The notes below the pieces were generated by a model. The model was not told the DNA's origin. It searched no databases and worked only from the letters and a program-made list of their open reading frames with translations. Position numbers and translations under genes: made by a program. From NCBI RefSeq assembly GCF_001411805.1, contig NZ_CP007213.1, positions 2,790,001-2,854,000 on the forward strand: DNA of 64,000 nucleotides, written 5' to 3'. This stretch comes from Burkholderia plantarii. GTDB lineage: Bacteria > Pseudomonadota > Gammaproteobacteria > Burkholderiales > Burkholderiaceae. Below are positions 28,454 through 36,576 of the stretch, piece after piece. Each line of letters starts with the position of its first letter. Position 1 is the stretch's first letter.

Positions 28454-29305
28454 ATGGCTCACTCCTACTACTCACAGCGCAAAGGAACAAATCCGAACCA
28501 GTCGGGACTACCGCTAAAAGATATTATTGATCTTTACGTTCGCGTGTACGATCAAATGTCCGAAGACGGATACTTCTCTGAAGCCTTTGGATATGAGTGT
28601 GTCGATGCAGGGCATATTAACGGCAACGTGCGCGACATAGATCTCGAAATACTCCTTACCGTTCGCAAGAAAGATCTATGGCCTTTGCACATCTTCGGAA
28701 AGGACTATAAAGAAGACGATTTTTTTGATATCATCGAATTTTTATTTCAGCAAGTTTCAAAACCGATAGACGGCTCCTTCCATAGCTACGCTCAATGTGG
28801 CATGCACTGGGAGACCTTCAATAAGCAGCAAGGTCAAATCGAGTACCGCGACAAAGTCAATGCTGTGCTGGGCCACTATGCTAGGCCATTTGAACTGTCA
28901 GAGAACGGCGAAATACTTCACAAACCGCAGCAGGGATTTGAGAAGATCTTTGACGCCGATATTCCTTCAAACGATTCCAATATATCAAATCGAATTAACG
29001 CTGCGATCCTACGTTACCGCCGCCATGGTGCGACGCTCGATGATCGCAGGCAAGCCGTTCGCGATCTCGCTGATGTACTGGAGTACACTCGTTCCGAGAT
29101 CAAATCTCTTCTTACTTCCGCCGACGAGAAGGATTTATTCAATCTTGCGAACAATTTCGGAATTCGTCACCATAATGACCAACAAAAGACGGGGTACGAC
29201 GCAAGTCTATGGCTGAGTTGGATGTTCTACTTTTATCTCGCAACCATTCATGTCGTTTTACGGAAGCAACAACAGAGTCGCGCAGGCCTATCTACAGAAG
29301 GATAG
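28454..29305 (+). CDS. Cargo protein of unknown function, possibly AbiJ/HEPN-like
   Basis: A 283-residue soluble protein with no family I can name firmly. It begins MAHSYYSQRKGTNPNQSGL. The C-terminal 100 residues are helical and end with NNFGIRHHNDQQKTGYDASLW and LSWMFYFYLATIHVVLR, a pattern I associate loosely with HEPN-type abortive-infection proteins. The exact HEPN RNase motif is not clear (Arg-His-His rather than RxxxxH), so function is open. Composition is AT-rich compared with the chromosome. It sits between cos-like box 2 and the HEPN-motif gene at 29835, in the phage cargo slot. Confidence 0.6.
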   Translation: MAHSYYSQRKGTNPNQSGLPLKDIIDLYVRVYDQMSEDGYFSEAFGYECVDAGHINGNVRDIDLEILLTVRKKDLWPLHIFGKDYKEDDFFDIIEFLFQQVSKPIDGSFHSYAQCGMHWETFNKQQGQIEYRDKVNAVLGHYARPFELSENGEILHKPQQGFEKIFDADIPSNDSNISNRINAAILRYRRHGATLDDRRQAVRDLADVLEYTRSEIKSLLTSADEKDLFNLANNFGIRHHNDQQKTGYDASLWLSWMFYFYLATIHVVLRKQQQSRAGLSTEG

Positions 29306-29834
29306 GCCACTGTTAAGCCACCAGTAGCACGCCCGCCCCGGAACACGACCACTTTACCGAGTAAGCTGGTCGTTGAGTGCTTGCGGAGTTGTAAAGAGGC
29401 TCAGGGTCGGAAGTCGCCGGTCAAGCCGCCCCGGGCGCCGCCGACCACCGACTTCCGCCCAGGAGCAGACCAAGGAAAAGTGCCTTGAAGCTGTCATTGG
29501 CAATCTATCTCAGCACATGAAATTCGACTTCTTTGCTGGCGGAATTCCCTCGTTATTGAAGGTGTGCCGCGTGTGACCGTCATCTACTCTCGTAGGCATC
29601 TTCAAGAAACTGCCAGATGTCTCAATTAGCAAGCCTTCCTGGGTGATGCCTTTTCCAGAATATACGGTACAATTCCTTTAGGGTGCGATTACATCTGAGA
29701 TCGGCTTAAAAAAGTGATGATTCAAGCCCGTCTTGCAGTATCGAAACCAAACCAATCACTGCAGCCGACTGCCTCTGACGATGCTGTATTTCAACGCTAT
29801 ATTTTTAAGCGCGAGTTCCAATCATAGGTAAAGC
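29306..29834. other. Intergenic region with a long hairpin
   Basis: About 530 bases. It contains an interrupted inverted repeat at 29408-29457 and a possible 36-codon frame at 29717-29827 that ends 7 bases before the next gene. A coding-like stretch near 29466-29576 (including CLEAVIGNLSQHMKFDFF) has no recognisable family. None is firm enough to call a gene. Confidence 0.4.
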
Positions 29835-30521
29835 ATGGACGAAAATGATGATTTTGACTGGGATGCTTTTAATAAAGAGATGGAGGCCAACGAGCAAGAG
29901 CTAGAAAATTTATTTCAAAATCTTGACACTCTTTTTGATTGGCTTGATGTATTTGCAAGCCTAGAAAAAACGACCCAACAATTCAATTCAAATATGGAGT
30001 CAATAAATCAAGGAATTTCACTTCTTTCTAGACAAAACAAACCAAACGAGAACTACCTGAACGGTATTTTTTTAGTAGGAATTGTTTCTGCTTACGAAAG
30101 CTTCATCCATGATTTTTTTGATATTCTTTGCAGAAATCAAAGATATATATCACTAGCCTTAGTTAATTTAGATAAACTCTCGAACAAGGATAAAAACCAT
30201 CTTCGATTGAAAAAAAATATTTCTGAAGATCATTTAATAAGCTCTCTAAAGAAAGCAACCCTATATGACTCCGTTCAGGTTGCCAGAATATCGGAAGCAC
30301 TTTTCGATTTAAGAATACCTATTCTTAAAAAAGATCATACCGAAAAACTTTTGGAGCAAAGAAATATATTCACCCACCACGGAGGGCTTTCCGACGGAAA
30401 GCCCGTTGAGATAAGGCTAGAATATGTTATTAGTGTTTATGATGTGATTCTCAAGTTGATAAATGGGTATATAAACAAAACAAAAGAACATGCGGACCGG
30501 CATCTAGACGAAAAAACATAA
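29835..30521 (+). CDS. HEPN-motif protein (putative RNase, abortive-infection type)
   Basis: A 228-residue, very AT-rich gene. The protein starts acidic (MDENDDFDWDAFNKEMEANE) and is predicted all-helical. At residues 176-181 it has RNIFTH, matching the catalytic RxxxxH motif of HEPN ribonucleases, in the context LLEQRNIFTHHGG that is typical of that superfamily. SAYESFIHDFFD near residue 86 is the matching first-helix segment. HEPN proteins commonly act as RNA-cleaving effectors in toxin-antitoxin and phage-abortive systems. No nucleotidyltransferase partner is adjacent. It has the lowest GC seen in the window, a sign of recent transfer, and ends about 200 bases from gene Q. Confidence 0.65.
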   Translation: MDENDDFDWDAFNKEMEANEQELENLFQNLDTLFDWLDVFASLEKTTQQFNSNMESINQGISLLSRQNKPNENYLNGIFLVGIVSAYESFIHDFFDILCRNQRYISLALVNLDKLSNKDKNHLRLKKNISEDHLISSLKKATLYDSVQVARISEALFDLRIPILKKDHTEKLLEQRNIFTHHGGLSDGKPVEIRLEYVISVYDVILKLINGYINKTKEHADRHLDEKT

Positions 30522-30666
30522 CAAATCGTTTGATATATTTCGCCTTGCTCACCGGCACCTATAAATTACGTTTTTTGACCCTTTAACTGCGGCATTGAAT
30601 GTCCGATTTCCAAAGCTGCCAACTTCCGTACTGTGTCGACAAGCGACATCCACCGATATCCGCGAA

Positions 30667-30705
30667 AAAAAACCGCTGGCACCGAAGTGGCCGGCGGCTT
30701 TACTT
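30667..30705 (-). terminator. Terminator after phage gene Q
   Basis: On the minus strand a GC-rich hairpin with one bulge and one mismatch is followed by eight T residues, just downstream of the portal gene stop. Confidence 0.65.
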
Positions 30706-30726
30706 TCCCAAGTGTGCGGCTAGACG

Positions 30727-31779
30727 TCAGCCCTTCGGCATCTCGAAGTCCCTGAACCGAACGACCTCGACCCCGAGCCAGTCGTTCACCTCCCGGAGCC
30801 GGGCCTTCAGCGGATCGATCTCGAGGCCGTTAAACACCCCGGCCGCCTTCTCCACGTCACCGAACCCACCCGCGTTCGACGGGATGATCCCCATGAGCTG
30901 CGGCGGCACGCGGTGCGCCGCGAGTTGGTCCTCGACCGTCACCTTCTTGATATTCCAGAACTCGTCCTTTGCCGCGACCTCGCCGATCGGCAGGAGCTGG
31001 ATGCCGTCCTTCTTCCCCTTCGGCGCGTACATGAACAGATTCCGAAAGTTGCCCGGGCCCTTCGCGTTCTTCAGCGCCGAGCGCAGATTGTCTACGTCCT
31101 CCTGCCGTTCAGCCGCGTCCGTCATGTACAGGATGAAGCCCGCGTGGCTGCCGTTCTTGTAGTAGCGCCGGCGGAACAGCGTGGCGCTCTCGTTCAACCA
31201 GGTCGAGTTCAGGGCCGACAGATATTCCGGCAGCCCGTAGATTTCCTGGTTCAGGTCCGGCTCGTACAGGTGATAGACCGAGCCCTTCGGGAACGCATGC
31301 GGCTCACGCACGTTCGTCACGAACCAGTACTGATCCGGCTCGAGGCCGACCCGCGTGTATTTCGCGAGCGAGCACTTCAGCGCCATCGGCGTGCCGAGCC
31401 GGTTCGTGCGCAGCTCGAGGTAGCTGTTCGCGAAGACCAGGTACTCCAGCACGAATCGGCTGAAGTCCGCACGCGACAGTAGCGGATGCTCAACATACGA
31501 CTGCACCAGGATATTGCGCTTCACGTAGATGGCCGAGCTATGGTGCGGCGCGGCTCGGAACGAGCGCGCGAGCCCGTCGAGGGGTAGCGGCGGCTCGTAC
31601 CAGTTCCCCATCCGCATGCATTCAACGTACTCAAGCAGTTCGCGCCGATCCATCACCTCGACCGGATCGCCGAACGAAAAAACCTCCGCGCGCGGCGCTG
31701 GCGCCCTCATCGCACCAGCCGCCGGCTCGGCGCGATCATGCTTGCGGCGCCTGGCGCCGCGTCGATACTTACGTGACAT
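30727..31779 (-). CDS. Q: P2-like phage portal protein (gpQ)
   Basis: A 350-residue portal protein of the P2 gpQ / PBSX family, forming the vertex ring through which DNA is packaged. It starts with a basic stretch (MSRKYRRGARRRKHDR). The portal core includes HHSSAIYVKRNILVQSYV and ADFSRFVLEYLVFANSY, then EIYGLPEYLSALNSTWLNES. Length matches P2 gpQ (344). The start ATG shares one base with the P stop (TGATG), so it was translationally coupled to the terminase gene. The reading frame looks intact, but without capsid genes it has no structural role here. Confidence 0.88.
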   Translation of the reverse strand: MSRKYRRGARRRKHDRAEPAAGAMRAPAPRAEVFSFGDPVEVMDRRELLEYVECMRMGNWYEPPLPLDGLARSFRAAPHHSSAIYVKRNILVQSYVEHPLLSRADFSRFVLEYLVFANSYLELRTNRLGTPMALKCSLAKYTRVGLEPDQYWFVTNVREPHAFPKGSVYHLYEPDLNQEIYGLPEYLSALNSTWLNESATLFRRRYYKNGSHAGFILYMTDAAERQEDVDNLRSALKNAKGPGNFRNLFMYAPKGKKDGIQLLPIGEVAAKDEFWNIKKVTVEDQLAAHRVPPQLMGIIPSNAGGFGDVEKAAGVFNGLEIDPLKARLREVNDWLGVEVVRFRDFEMPKG

Positions 31780-33526
31780 CAGAAAATCTCCATGAATCCG
31801 GTATTGGCGCCAGTCACGCCCTCGAGCGGCTCGTTCGCGAGCGCGTGCATGCATGCCCAAGCCAGGTCGCCGTGGCTCGCCTCTTCCGAGCGGCTCGCCT
31901 TGTACGTGACCTGCAGCCCGCTGGGCGTGATCGTCTTCTTGATCGCCATGAACGAGGCGGCGAGATCCTTCCAGCCCGTGTCGAACTCGAGCCGGCCCTT
32001 GCGGATCACGTTCTGCGCCTTCATCACGAGTGCGGTCTTGATCTCGACCGAGTAGTGGAACGGCGTCGCGGCCGGGAAAAACTTCGTGACGAGCTGATAG
32101 ACGCCCTGCCCGATCCCGGTCGTGTCGATGCCGATGTACGTGACGCGGTAGCGCCTGGTCAGTGCCTCGATCTGCGCGGCCTGCGCTTCGAAGTCGAGCC
32201 CGTGCCACTGGAACCGCTCGAGCACGCGGAATTTCCCACCGGCATATCTGGGCGGCGCCAGCACCACACAGCCAGCGCTATCGCCCGTGTGCGAGGGGTC
32301 GTAGCCGATCCACACCTCTTCGTCGCCGAATGGGCGCAGATACAGCGGCTTGAAGTCGTCCCACACCTCCCAGGTGTCGACCATGCACGGCTGCAGAGTC
32401 GACAGCGGGAGACCGACAGCGAATCGTCGATGAACTGGCACAGCAGCAGGTTCGCGTATTCGTCGGCGCTGTATTCCAGCTTCAGGCGCTCGAGGTCGAA
32501 CAGGGTGCAACCGCCGCGCACGGCGTCCTCGACGGTCACGATCTGCCGATACTGGCCGTCCGCGCACGCTCGGCCGGCCGCTAGCGCCGCATTCGAGATG
32601 TCGATCGAAACGCGTTGATCCTTCGGTCGGCCACGGTTGAACAGCGCACCGGACCAGAATGGATAGGCGTCGTGCGCGAGGCTCGACGGTGTCGAGAAAT
32701 ACGTCTGGCGCCACTGCGAATGAATCGCCATGCCGGATGCAACGTTGCGCAGGTCCTGGAAGCGCGGCACCCAAAAATACTCGTCGAAATACAGGTTGCC
32801 GTGATAGCTCTGCGCCGTGCGCGCATTGGTGCCGAGGAAGTACAAGGTCGCGCCGTTGGGCAGCACCATCGGATCGCCCTTCAGCTCGACGCCGACCGCG
32901 TCCTTGGCGAACTGGACGATGTACTGGCGGAACACGTGCGCCTGCGCCTTACTGGCCGACAGGAAGATCTGATTGCGCCCCGTGTTCAGGGCATCGAGCA
33001 GCGCCTCGCGCGCGAAGTACCAGGTCGCACCGATCTGCCGGCTCTTCAGGATGTTGCGAATCCGTTCTTTGAAGCCGGCCCGATACCAGGCGCGCTGGTA
33101 GTCGAAAATCGATTCGAGAAACGCATCGTTCAACTGCTCGATCTGCGCTTCACTGAACGCGTTGCGGCCGTCCGAGCTGCGTGATCGGCGCGTACCACCG
33201 CTCCCGGATGCGCTCACCTTTGCATCGTTCGCTGATCGCGAGCGCAACCGTTCGAGCTGCCGCGTCAACAAGTCGATTTCCTTGAAATCGCGCCCTTCCT
33301 TCGCTTCCTTCGTGACGAGCTTTATCAGTTGCGCCTCGATCGTCATGTTGACGCGATCGACCGGCTCGGTCTCGTCCCACCCATCACGCTTTTTCCAGCT
33401 ATAGAGCGTGGCCGGCTTCACGCCGAGCAGCTCGGCGATGCGCGCGATGCGATACCCCTGCCAGTACAGGTCGCGTGCGCGTCGGCGCGGGTCAAAGTCG
33501 GATGAATCGGCGGGAAGTGCAGTCAT
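31779..33526 (-). pseudogene. P: P2-like terminase ATPase subunit (gpP), frameshifted
   Basis: The large terminase subunit, which drives DNA packaging. From 33526 the first frame has an N-terminal helix-turn-helix (ARIAELLGVKPATLYSWKKRD), Walker A-like LKSRQIGATWYFA near residue 160, and Walker B NLYFDEYFWV near 240. It reads normally to IDDSLSV near residue 370. At 32407-32412 the frame is lost, apparently by one missing base, and homology continues in the next frame as LPLSTLQPCMVDTWEVWDDFK to the stop at 31779. The combined length (about 582) matches P2 gpP (590). The gene is probably inactive, although a sequencing error cannot be excluded. Confidence 0.85.
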
Positions 33527-33569
33527 GCAGCAAGGCTACCGACGCGCGCGCGTAGACCCTATTTCATAC

Positions 33570-33594
33570 GGTTGTATCGGTTGCCCCCACAACC
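33570..33594 (+). promoter_or_regulatory. Candidate Ogr-type late activator site
   Basis: GGTTGT and ACAACC form an inverted repeat with a 13-base spacer, centred 88 bases before the O start. P2 late promoters use a TGT-N12-ACA dyad near -55; the spacing here is one longer, so this is tentative. Confidence 0.3.
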
Positions 33595-33669
33595 AAGATG
33601 CGTTGCCACACCGGTTCCAACTGCCGAAACTGAAATCCCTGAACACAGCCCCTCTCGGCGGATTCGCAC

Positions 33670-34335
33670 ATGGCACAGGACGCAAAGAAGACGAAGTTTT
33701 TCTGCATCGCGACGGAAGGCGCAACCACGGACGGTCGAAAGATCGACCGCCAGATGCTCGAGCAAATGGCGAGCAGCTACGACCCGAAGAAGTACGGCGC
33801 CCGGATCAACATGGAACACATTCGCGGCATTTATCCGGACAGCGCATTCCGCGCATACGGTGACGTCATCGCGCTGAAGACCGATAAGCACGAGGGTATT
33901 TCGTTTCACCCGAGCAAGACCGTCAACAGCAGCGGCGTGCGCCTGCTGATCGAGATGACACCCGACCTCAGAGAAACATTGGATCGAGCCCGCGGCGGCA
34001 AGATCACCGCCATCGGGCCAGTGATTTGCACGCATGCCGGTGGCCGCTTCACCTATATCGGCGCGTACTCAGGCTGGAAGCGCGCCTGCCAACGCGCACG
34101 ATTGGCCTACGAGAAAGACTGTGAAGAAAAGCGAATCACTCCGGACCCGCGCTACCTGATCGGCATGCATTTCCACGATCTGCGGGCGAAGGCACTGACC
34201 GATCTGAAGCGGCAGCGGGGAGCGGCGGCCGCGCAATCCCTGGCCGGCCACACGACCGAAAGCATGACGGCGCATTACACGAAATCGCGAGAAGTCGAAC
34301 GCGTCCAACCCGTTCCATTGGCCCGTCTAAGTTAG
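33670..34335 (+). pseudogene. Fusion of phage scaffold gene O (start) and integrase (end)
   Basis: One open frame of 221 residues made of two unrelated parts. Residues 1 to about 75 match the N-terminus of P2-like capsid scaffold gpO (KKTKFFCIATEGATTDGRKI; ARINMEHIRGIYPDSAFRAYG). From about residue 76 to the end it is the C-terminal part of a tyrosine recombinase. That part includes HDLRAKALTDLKRQRG, the LAGHTTESM His box and the TAHYTK catalytic Tyr. The first catalytic Arg and the core-binding domain are absent. The junction, near 33895, is the scar of the deletion that removed the rest of the phage. Any product is unlikely to recombine DNA on its own. Confidence 0.85.
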
Positions 34336-34390
34336 ACACTGGCGCTCAAGTTAGACAATAAGGCTTCCCGGATCACCCGGAAAGCCTTAT
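34325..34390. promoter_or_regulatory. Right-end arm sites and hairpin
   Basis: GTCTAAGTTAGAC at 34325-34337 is a palindrome over the integrase stop. CAAGTTAGACAA at 34347-34358 repeats the left-end 12-mer exactly. A 9-bp stem (34358-34366 with 34382-34390), extended by four more pairs past a mismatch, forms a hairpin immediately inside attR and may terminate int. Confidence 0.45.
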
Positions 34391-34404
34391 GCCACAAGGG
34401 TTTG

Positions 34405-34444
34405 TCACTGAAACGCCACTTCCGCGAAGCTACGCAGCTTGCGG
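34405..34444 (-). repeat. attR: 3' end of intact amn
   Basis: The right copy of the 40-bp boundary repeat, continuous with the intact amn gene and including its stop codon. Confidence 0.85.
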
Positions 34445-35928
34445 CTGTGCAGCTTCGCCAGCCCGTTGGTGCGCAGGATCTCCATCGCCATCACGCCGAT
34501 CTGCAGATGCTGATCGACCTGCGCGCGATAGAACTGGTCAGCCATCCCCGGCAGCTTCAGCTCGCCGTGCAGCGGCTTGTCCGACACGCACAGCAAAGTG
34601 CCGTAAGGCACGCGGAAGCGGAACCCGTTCGCGGCGATCGTCGCGCTCTCCATGTCCAGCGCGATCGCGCGGCTCTGCGAGAGCCGCTGCACCGGCTCGC
34701 GGTGGTCGCGCAGTTCCCAGTTGCGGTTGTCGACGCTCGCCACCGTGCCCGTGCGCATCACGCGCTTCAGTTCGCTGCCGTCGAGCCTGGTGACCTGCGC
34801 GACCGCCCGCTCCAGCGCGACCTGCACCTCGGCCAGCGCCGGGATCGGCACCCAGAGCGGCAGGTCGTCGTCGAGCACGTGGTCCTCGCGCACGTAGCCG
34901 TGCGCCAGCACGTAGTCGCCGAGCCGCTGCGTGTTGCGCAGCCCCGCGCAGTGGCCGAGCATGACCCACGCGTGCGGGCGCAGCACGGCGATGTGGTCGG
35001 TGATCGTCTTGGCGTTCGACGGGCCGACGCCGATGTTGACCATCGTGATGCCGCTGCCGTCGGCGCGCTTCAGGTGATAGGCGGGCATTTGCGGCAGTCG
35101 CGGCGCCGGCGCCCCCTCGACGGGCTCGTTGCCGAGATTCGCGTTATAAGTGATCGCGTCGCCCGGCTCGACGAACGACGTGTACTGGCTGCGGTACTCG
35201 CGCACGGCCGGATCGTCGCTCGCCGACATCATGGTGCGGCCGAGCTTGACGAATTCGTCGATGTAGAACTGGTAATTCGTATACAGCACGTAGTTCTGGA
35301 AATGCATCGGCGCCGTGGCCGTGTAGTGGCGCAGCCGATGCAGCGAGAAATCGACGCGCGCGCCGGTAAACAGCGCGAGCGGAAACGGCCCGCCCGGCTC
35401 CGGTTCGTAGGTGCCGTTGACGATCCGGTCGTCGAGGTTGGCGAGGTTCGGCACGTCGAACACGTCGCGCATCGCCAGCAGGCGGTCGCGGTCGAGATCG
35501 CCTTCGAGGTGGATGCCCTCGGAAAACGCGAAATGGATCGGAATCGGCTGCTCGGATACGCCCACCTCGATCTTCGCGTTGTGATTGCGCGCGAGCAGGC
35601 GCAACTGCTCGCGGTAGTAGCTCGCGAACAGGTCGGGACGCGTGACGGTGGTCTCGAACACGCCCGGGCCGGCCACGAAACCATACGAGCGGCGCGAATC
35701 GATGTGGGTGTTGACGTCGGTGCGCACCCGCACGAACGGGTAGCAGGCGCGCACATGGCCGCCAAGCGGCTCGTTGCGCCGGTAGCGCGCGAACGCATCG
35801 CGCAGGAACGCGGTATGGGTTTCGTAGATCGAGGACAGCCGGGCGACCGCGGCAACGGGATCGTCGAACGCTTCGACGGGCGGATTTTCAGGCGAGAGCG
35901 GACGTTGGCGATTGATGTCGTTGTTCAT
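34405..35928 (-). CDS. amn: AMP nucleosidase
   Basis: Cleaves AMP to adenine and ribose 5-phosphate, adjusting adenylate pools. The 507 residues show an N-terminal regulatory domain (first 170 residues, FVAGPGVFETTVTRPDLF). The C-terminal phosphorylase-like catalytic domain has MVNIGVGPSNAKTITDH, HAWVMLGHCAGLRNTQ and ALDMESATIAANGFRFRVPYG. I chose ATG 35928 (MNNDINR) because AGAGG lies 8 bases upstream; two earlier in-frame ATGs exist at 35934 and 35958. The last codons and stop serve as the prophage attachment site, and the copy attached to the gene keeps the coding sequence intact. Confidence 0.95.
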   Translation of the reverse strand: MNNDINRQRPLSPENPPVEAFDDPVAAVARLSSIYETHTAFLRDAFARYRRNEPLGGHVRACYPFVRVRTDVNTHIDSRRSYGFVAGPGVFETTVTRPDLFASYYREQLRLLARNHNAKIEVGVSEQPIPIHFAFSEGIHLEGDLDRDRLLAMRDVFDVPNLANLDDRIVNGTYEPEPGGPFPLALFTGARVDFSLHRLRHYTATAPMHFQNYVLYTNYQFYIDEFVKLGRTMMSASDDPAVREYRSQYTSFVEPGDAITYNANLGNEPVEGAPAPRLPQMPAYHLKRADGSGITMVNIGVGPSNAKTITDHIAVLRPHAWVMLGHCAGLRNTQRLGDYVLAHGYVREDHVLDDDLPLWVPIPALAEVQVALERAVAQVTRLDGSELKRVMRTGTVASVDNRNWELRDHREPVQRLSQSRAIALDMESATIAANGFRFRVPYGTLLCVSDKPLHGELKLPGMADQFYRAQVDQHLQIGVMAMEILRTNGLAKLHSRKLRSFAEVAFQ

Positions 35929-36037
35929 TGTCATTGCCTCTTCGGTTGCTTGCGACATTATCACAGGAACCCCGCGATTCCGGCGACGCGGAGCCGCCAC
36001 ACCAGCGTTACGACAAGCCCGGCACACGGTCCGGTTT

Positions 36038-36046
36038 TGCTAGAAT
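36038..36046 (+). promoter_or_regulatory. Extended -10 promoter for the DUF2782-thrB cluster
   Basis: TGCTAGAAT is an extended -10 element 25 bases before the DUF2782 start. Confidence 0.5.
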
Positions 36047-36070
36047 CCTGAGGTTAAATTGGAGAAACCC

Positions 36071-36469
36071 ATGAAGCCGCTCATTTTCGCCGCCGCGCTC
36101 GCGACGGCCGTCGCCTTGGTCGGCCCCGCGCATGCCGACGGCCCGCCGCCAAGCGACGAGGCCAAGGCCCGGGCCGCACAGGACGAAGCCGCCGGCCTGC
36201 CCGATCTGACCAAGATCAACCGGCCCGGCGCGGAAGTGACGTCGAAGATCGATTTCGCCGATATCCAGCGCACGCCGAGCTTCCACGAGAAGAGCGTGAG
36301 CGGCACCGAGGTGACCGAGTTCCGCGATCGGGGCAAGCCCGTCGAGATCGACGTGCGCTCGAACTTCGGCACCCGTTACCAGATGAGCTCGACGCCCGAC
36401 ATCTCGCCGCGTCCGCACAACGGCAACGTGCCTGTCACGCGCGTGCCGTCGATCAACCTGAATTACTGA
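36071..36469 (+). CDS. DUF2782 family exported protein
   Basis: A 132-residue protein with an N-terminal signal peptide ([22 protein letters not shown]). The mature part starts with a charged, Pro-rich linker and has the conserved [24 protein letters not shown], characteristic of DUF2782; the role is unknown. In pseudomonads members also sit next to thrB and polA, so the association with thrB (107 bases downstream, same strand) is conserved across genera. An in-frame ATG four codons upstream exists, but the signal peptide fits better from MKPL. Confidence 0.78.
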   Translation: MKPLIFAAALATAVALVGPAHADGPPPSDEAKARAAQDEAAGLPDLTKINRPGAEVTSKIDFADIQRTPSFHEKSVSGTEVTEFRDRGKPVEIDVRSNFGTRYQMSSTPDISPRPHNGNVPVTRVPSINLNY

Positions 36470-36576
36470 TCCACCGCGCCCGGCATCGCCGGCCCGACGG
36501 GGCGGCGAGCCCGCTCCTTCCGCAGCCGCCGGCGTACACGCGCCGGCCTGCCAACCCGTTTCGACGTCCCCCCCGC

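Larger units (their letters stand above)
23827..34444. mobile_element. Deleted P2/phiCTX-like prophage inserted at the 3' end of amn
   Basis: The element is bounded by a 40-bp direct repeat that includes the last 13 codons and the stop of amn. Inside, from left to right, are: a cargo block (OLD-family gene, hicAB, two low-GC genes) with two cos-like boxes; portal gene Q; terminase gene P (frameshifted); and a fused O-int reading frame. Capsid, tail, lysis, replication and most of int are missing. The order attL-cargo-cos-Q-P-O-(gap)-int-attR matches a phiCTX-type phage with one internal deletion between O and int. Base composition of the cargo is far more AT-rich than the flanks. The missing int N-terminus suggests it cannot excise by itself. 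Confidence 0.85.

Noticed and set aside
29717..29830. Possible integron attC-like or small-ORF sequence (NQSLQPTA-type translation) before the HEPN-motif gene
   Set aside because: I could not find paired core sites or a second copy; resemblance is too short to call a cassette. A 36-codon frame exists but is unsupported.
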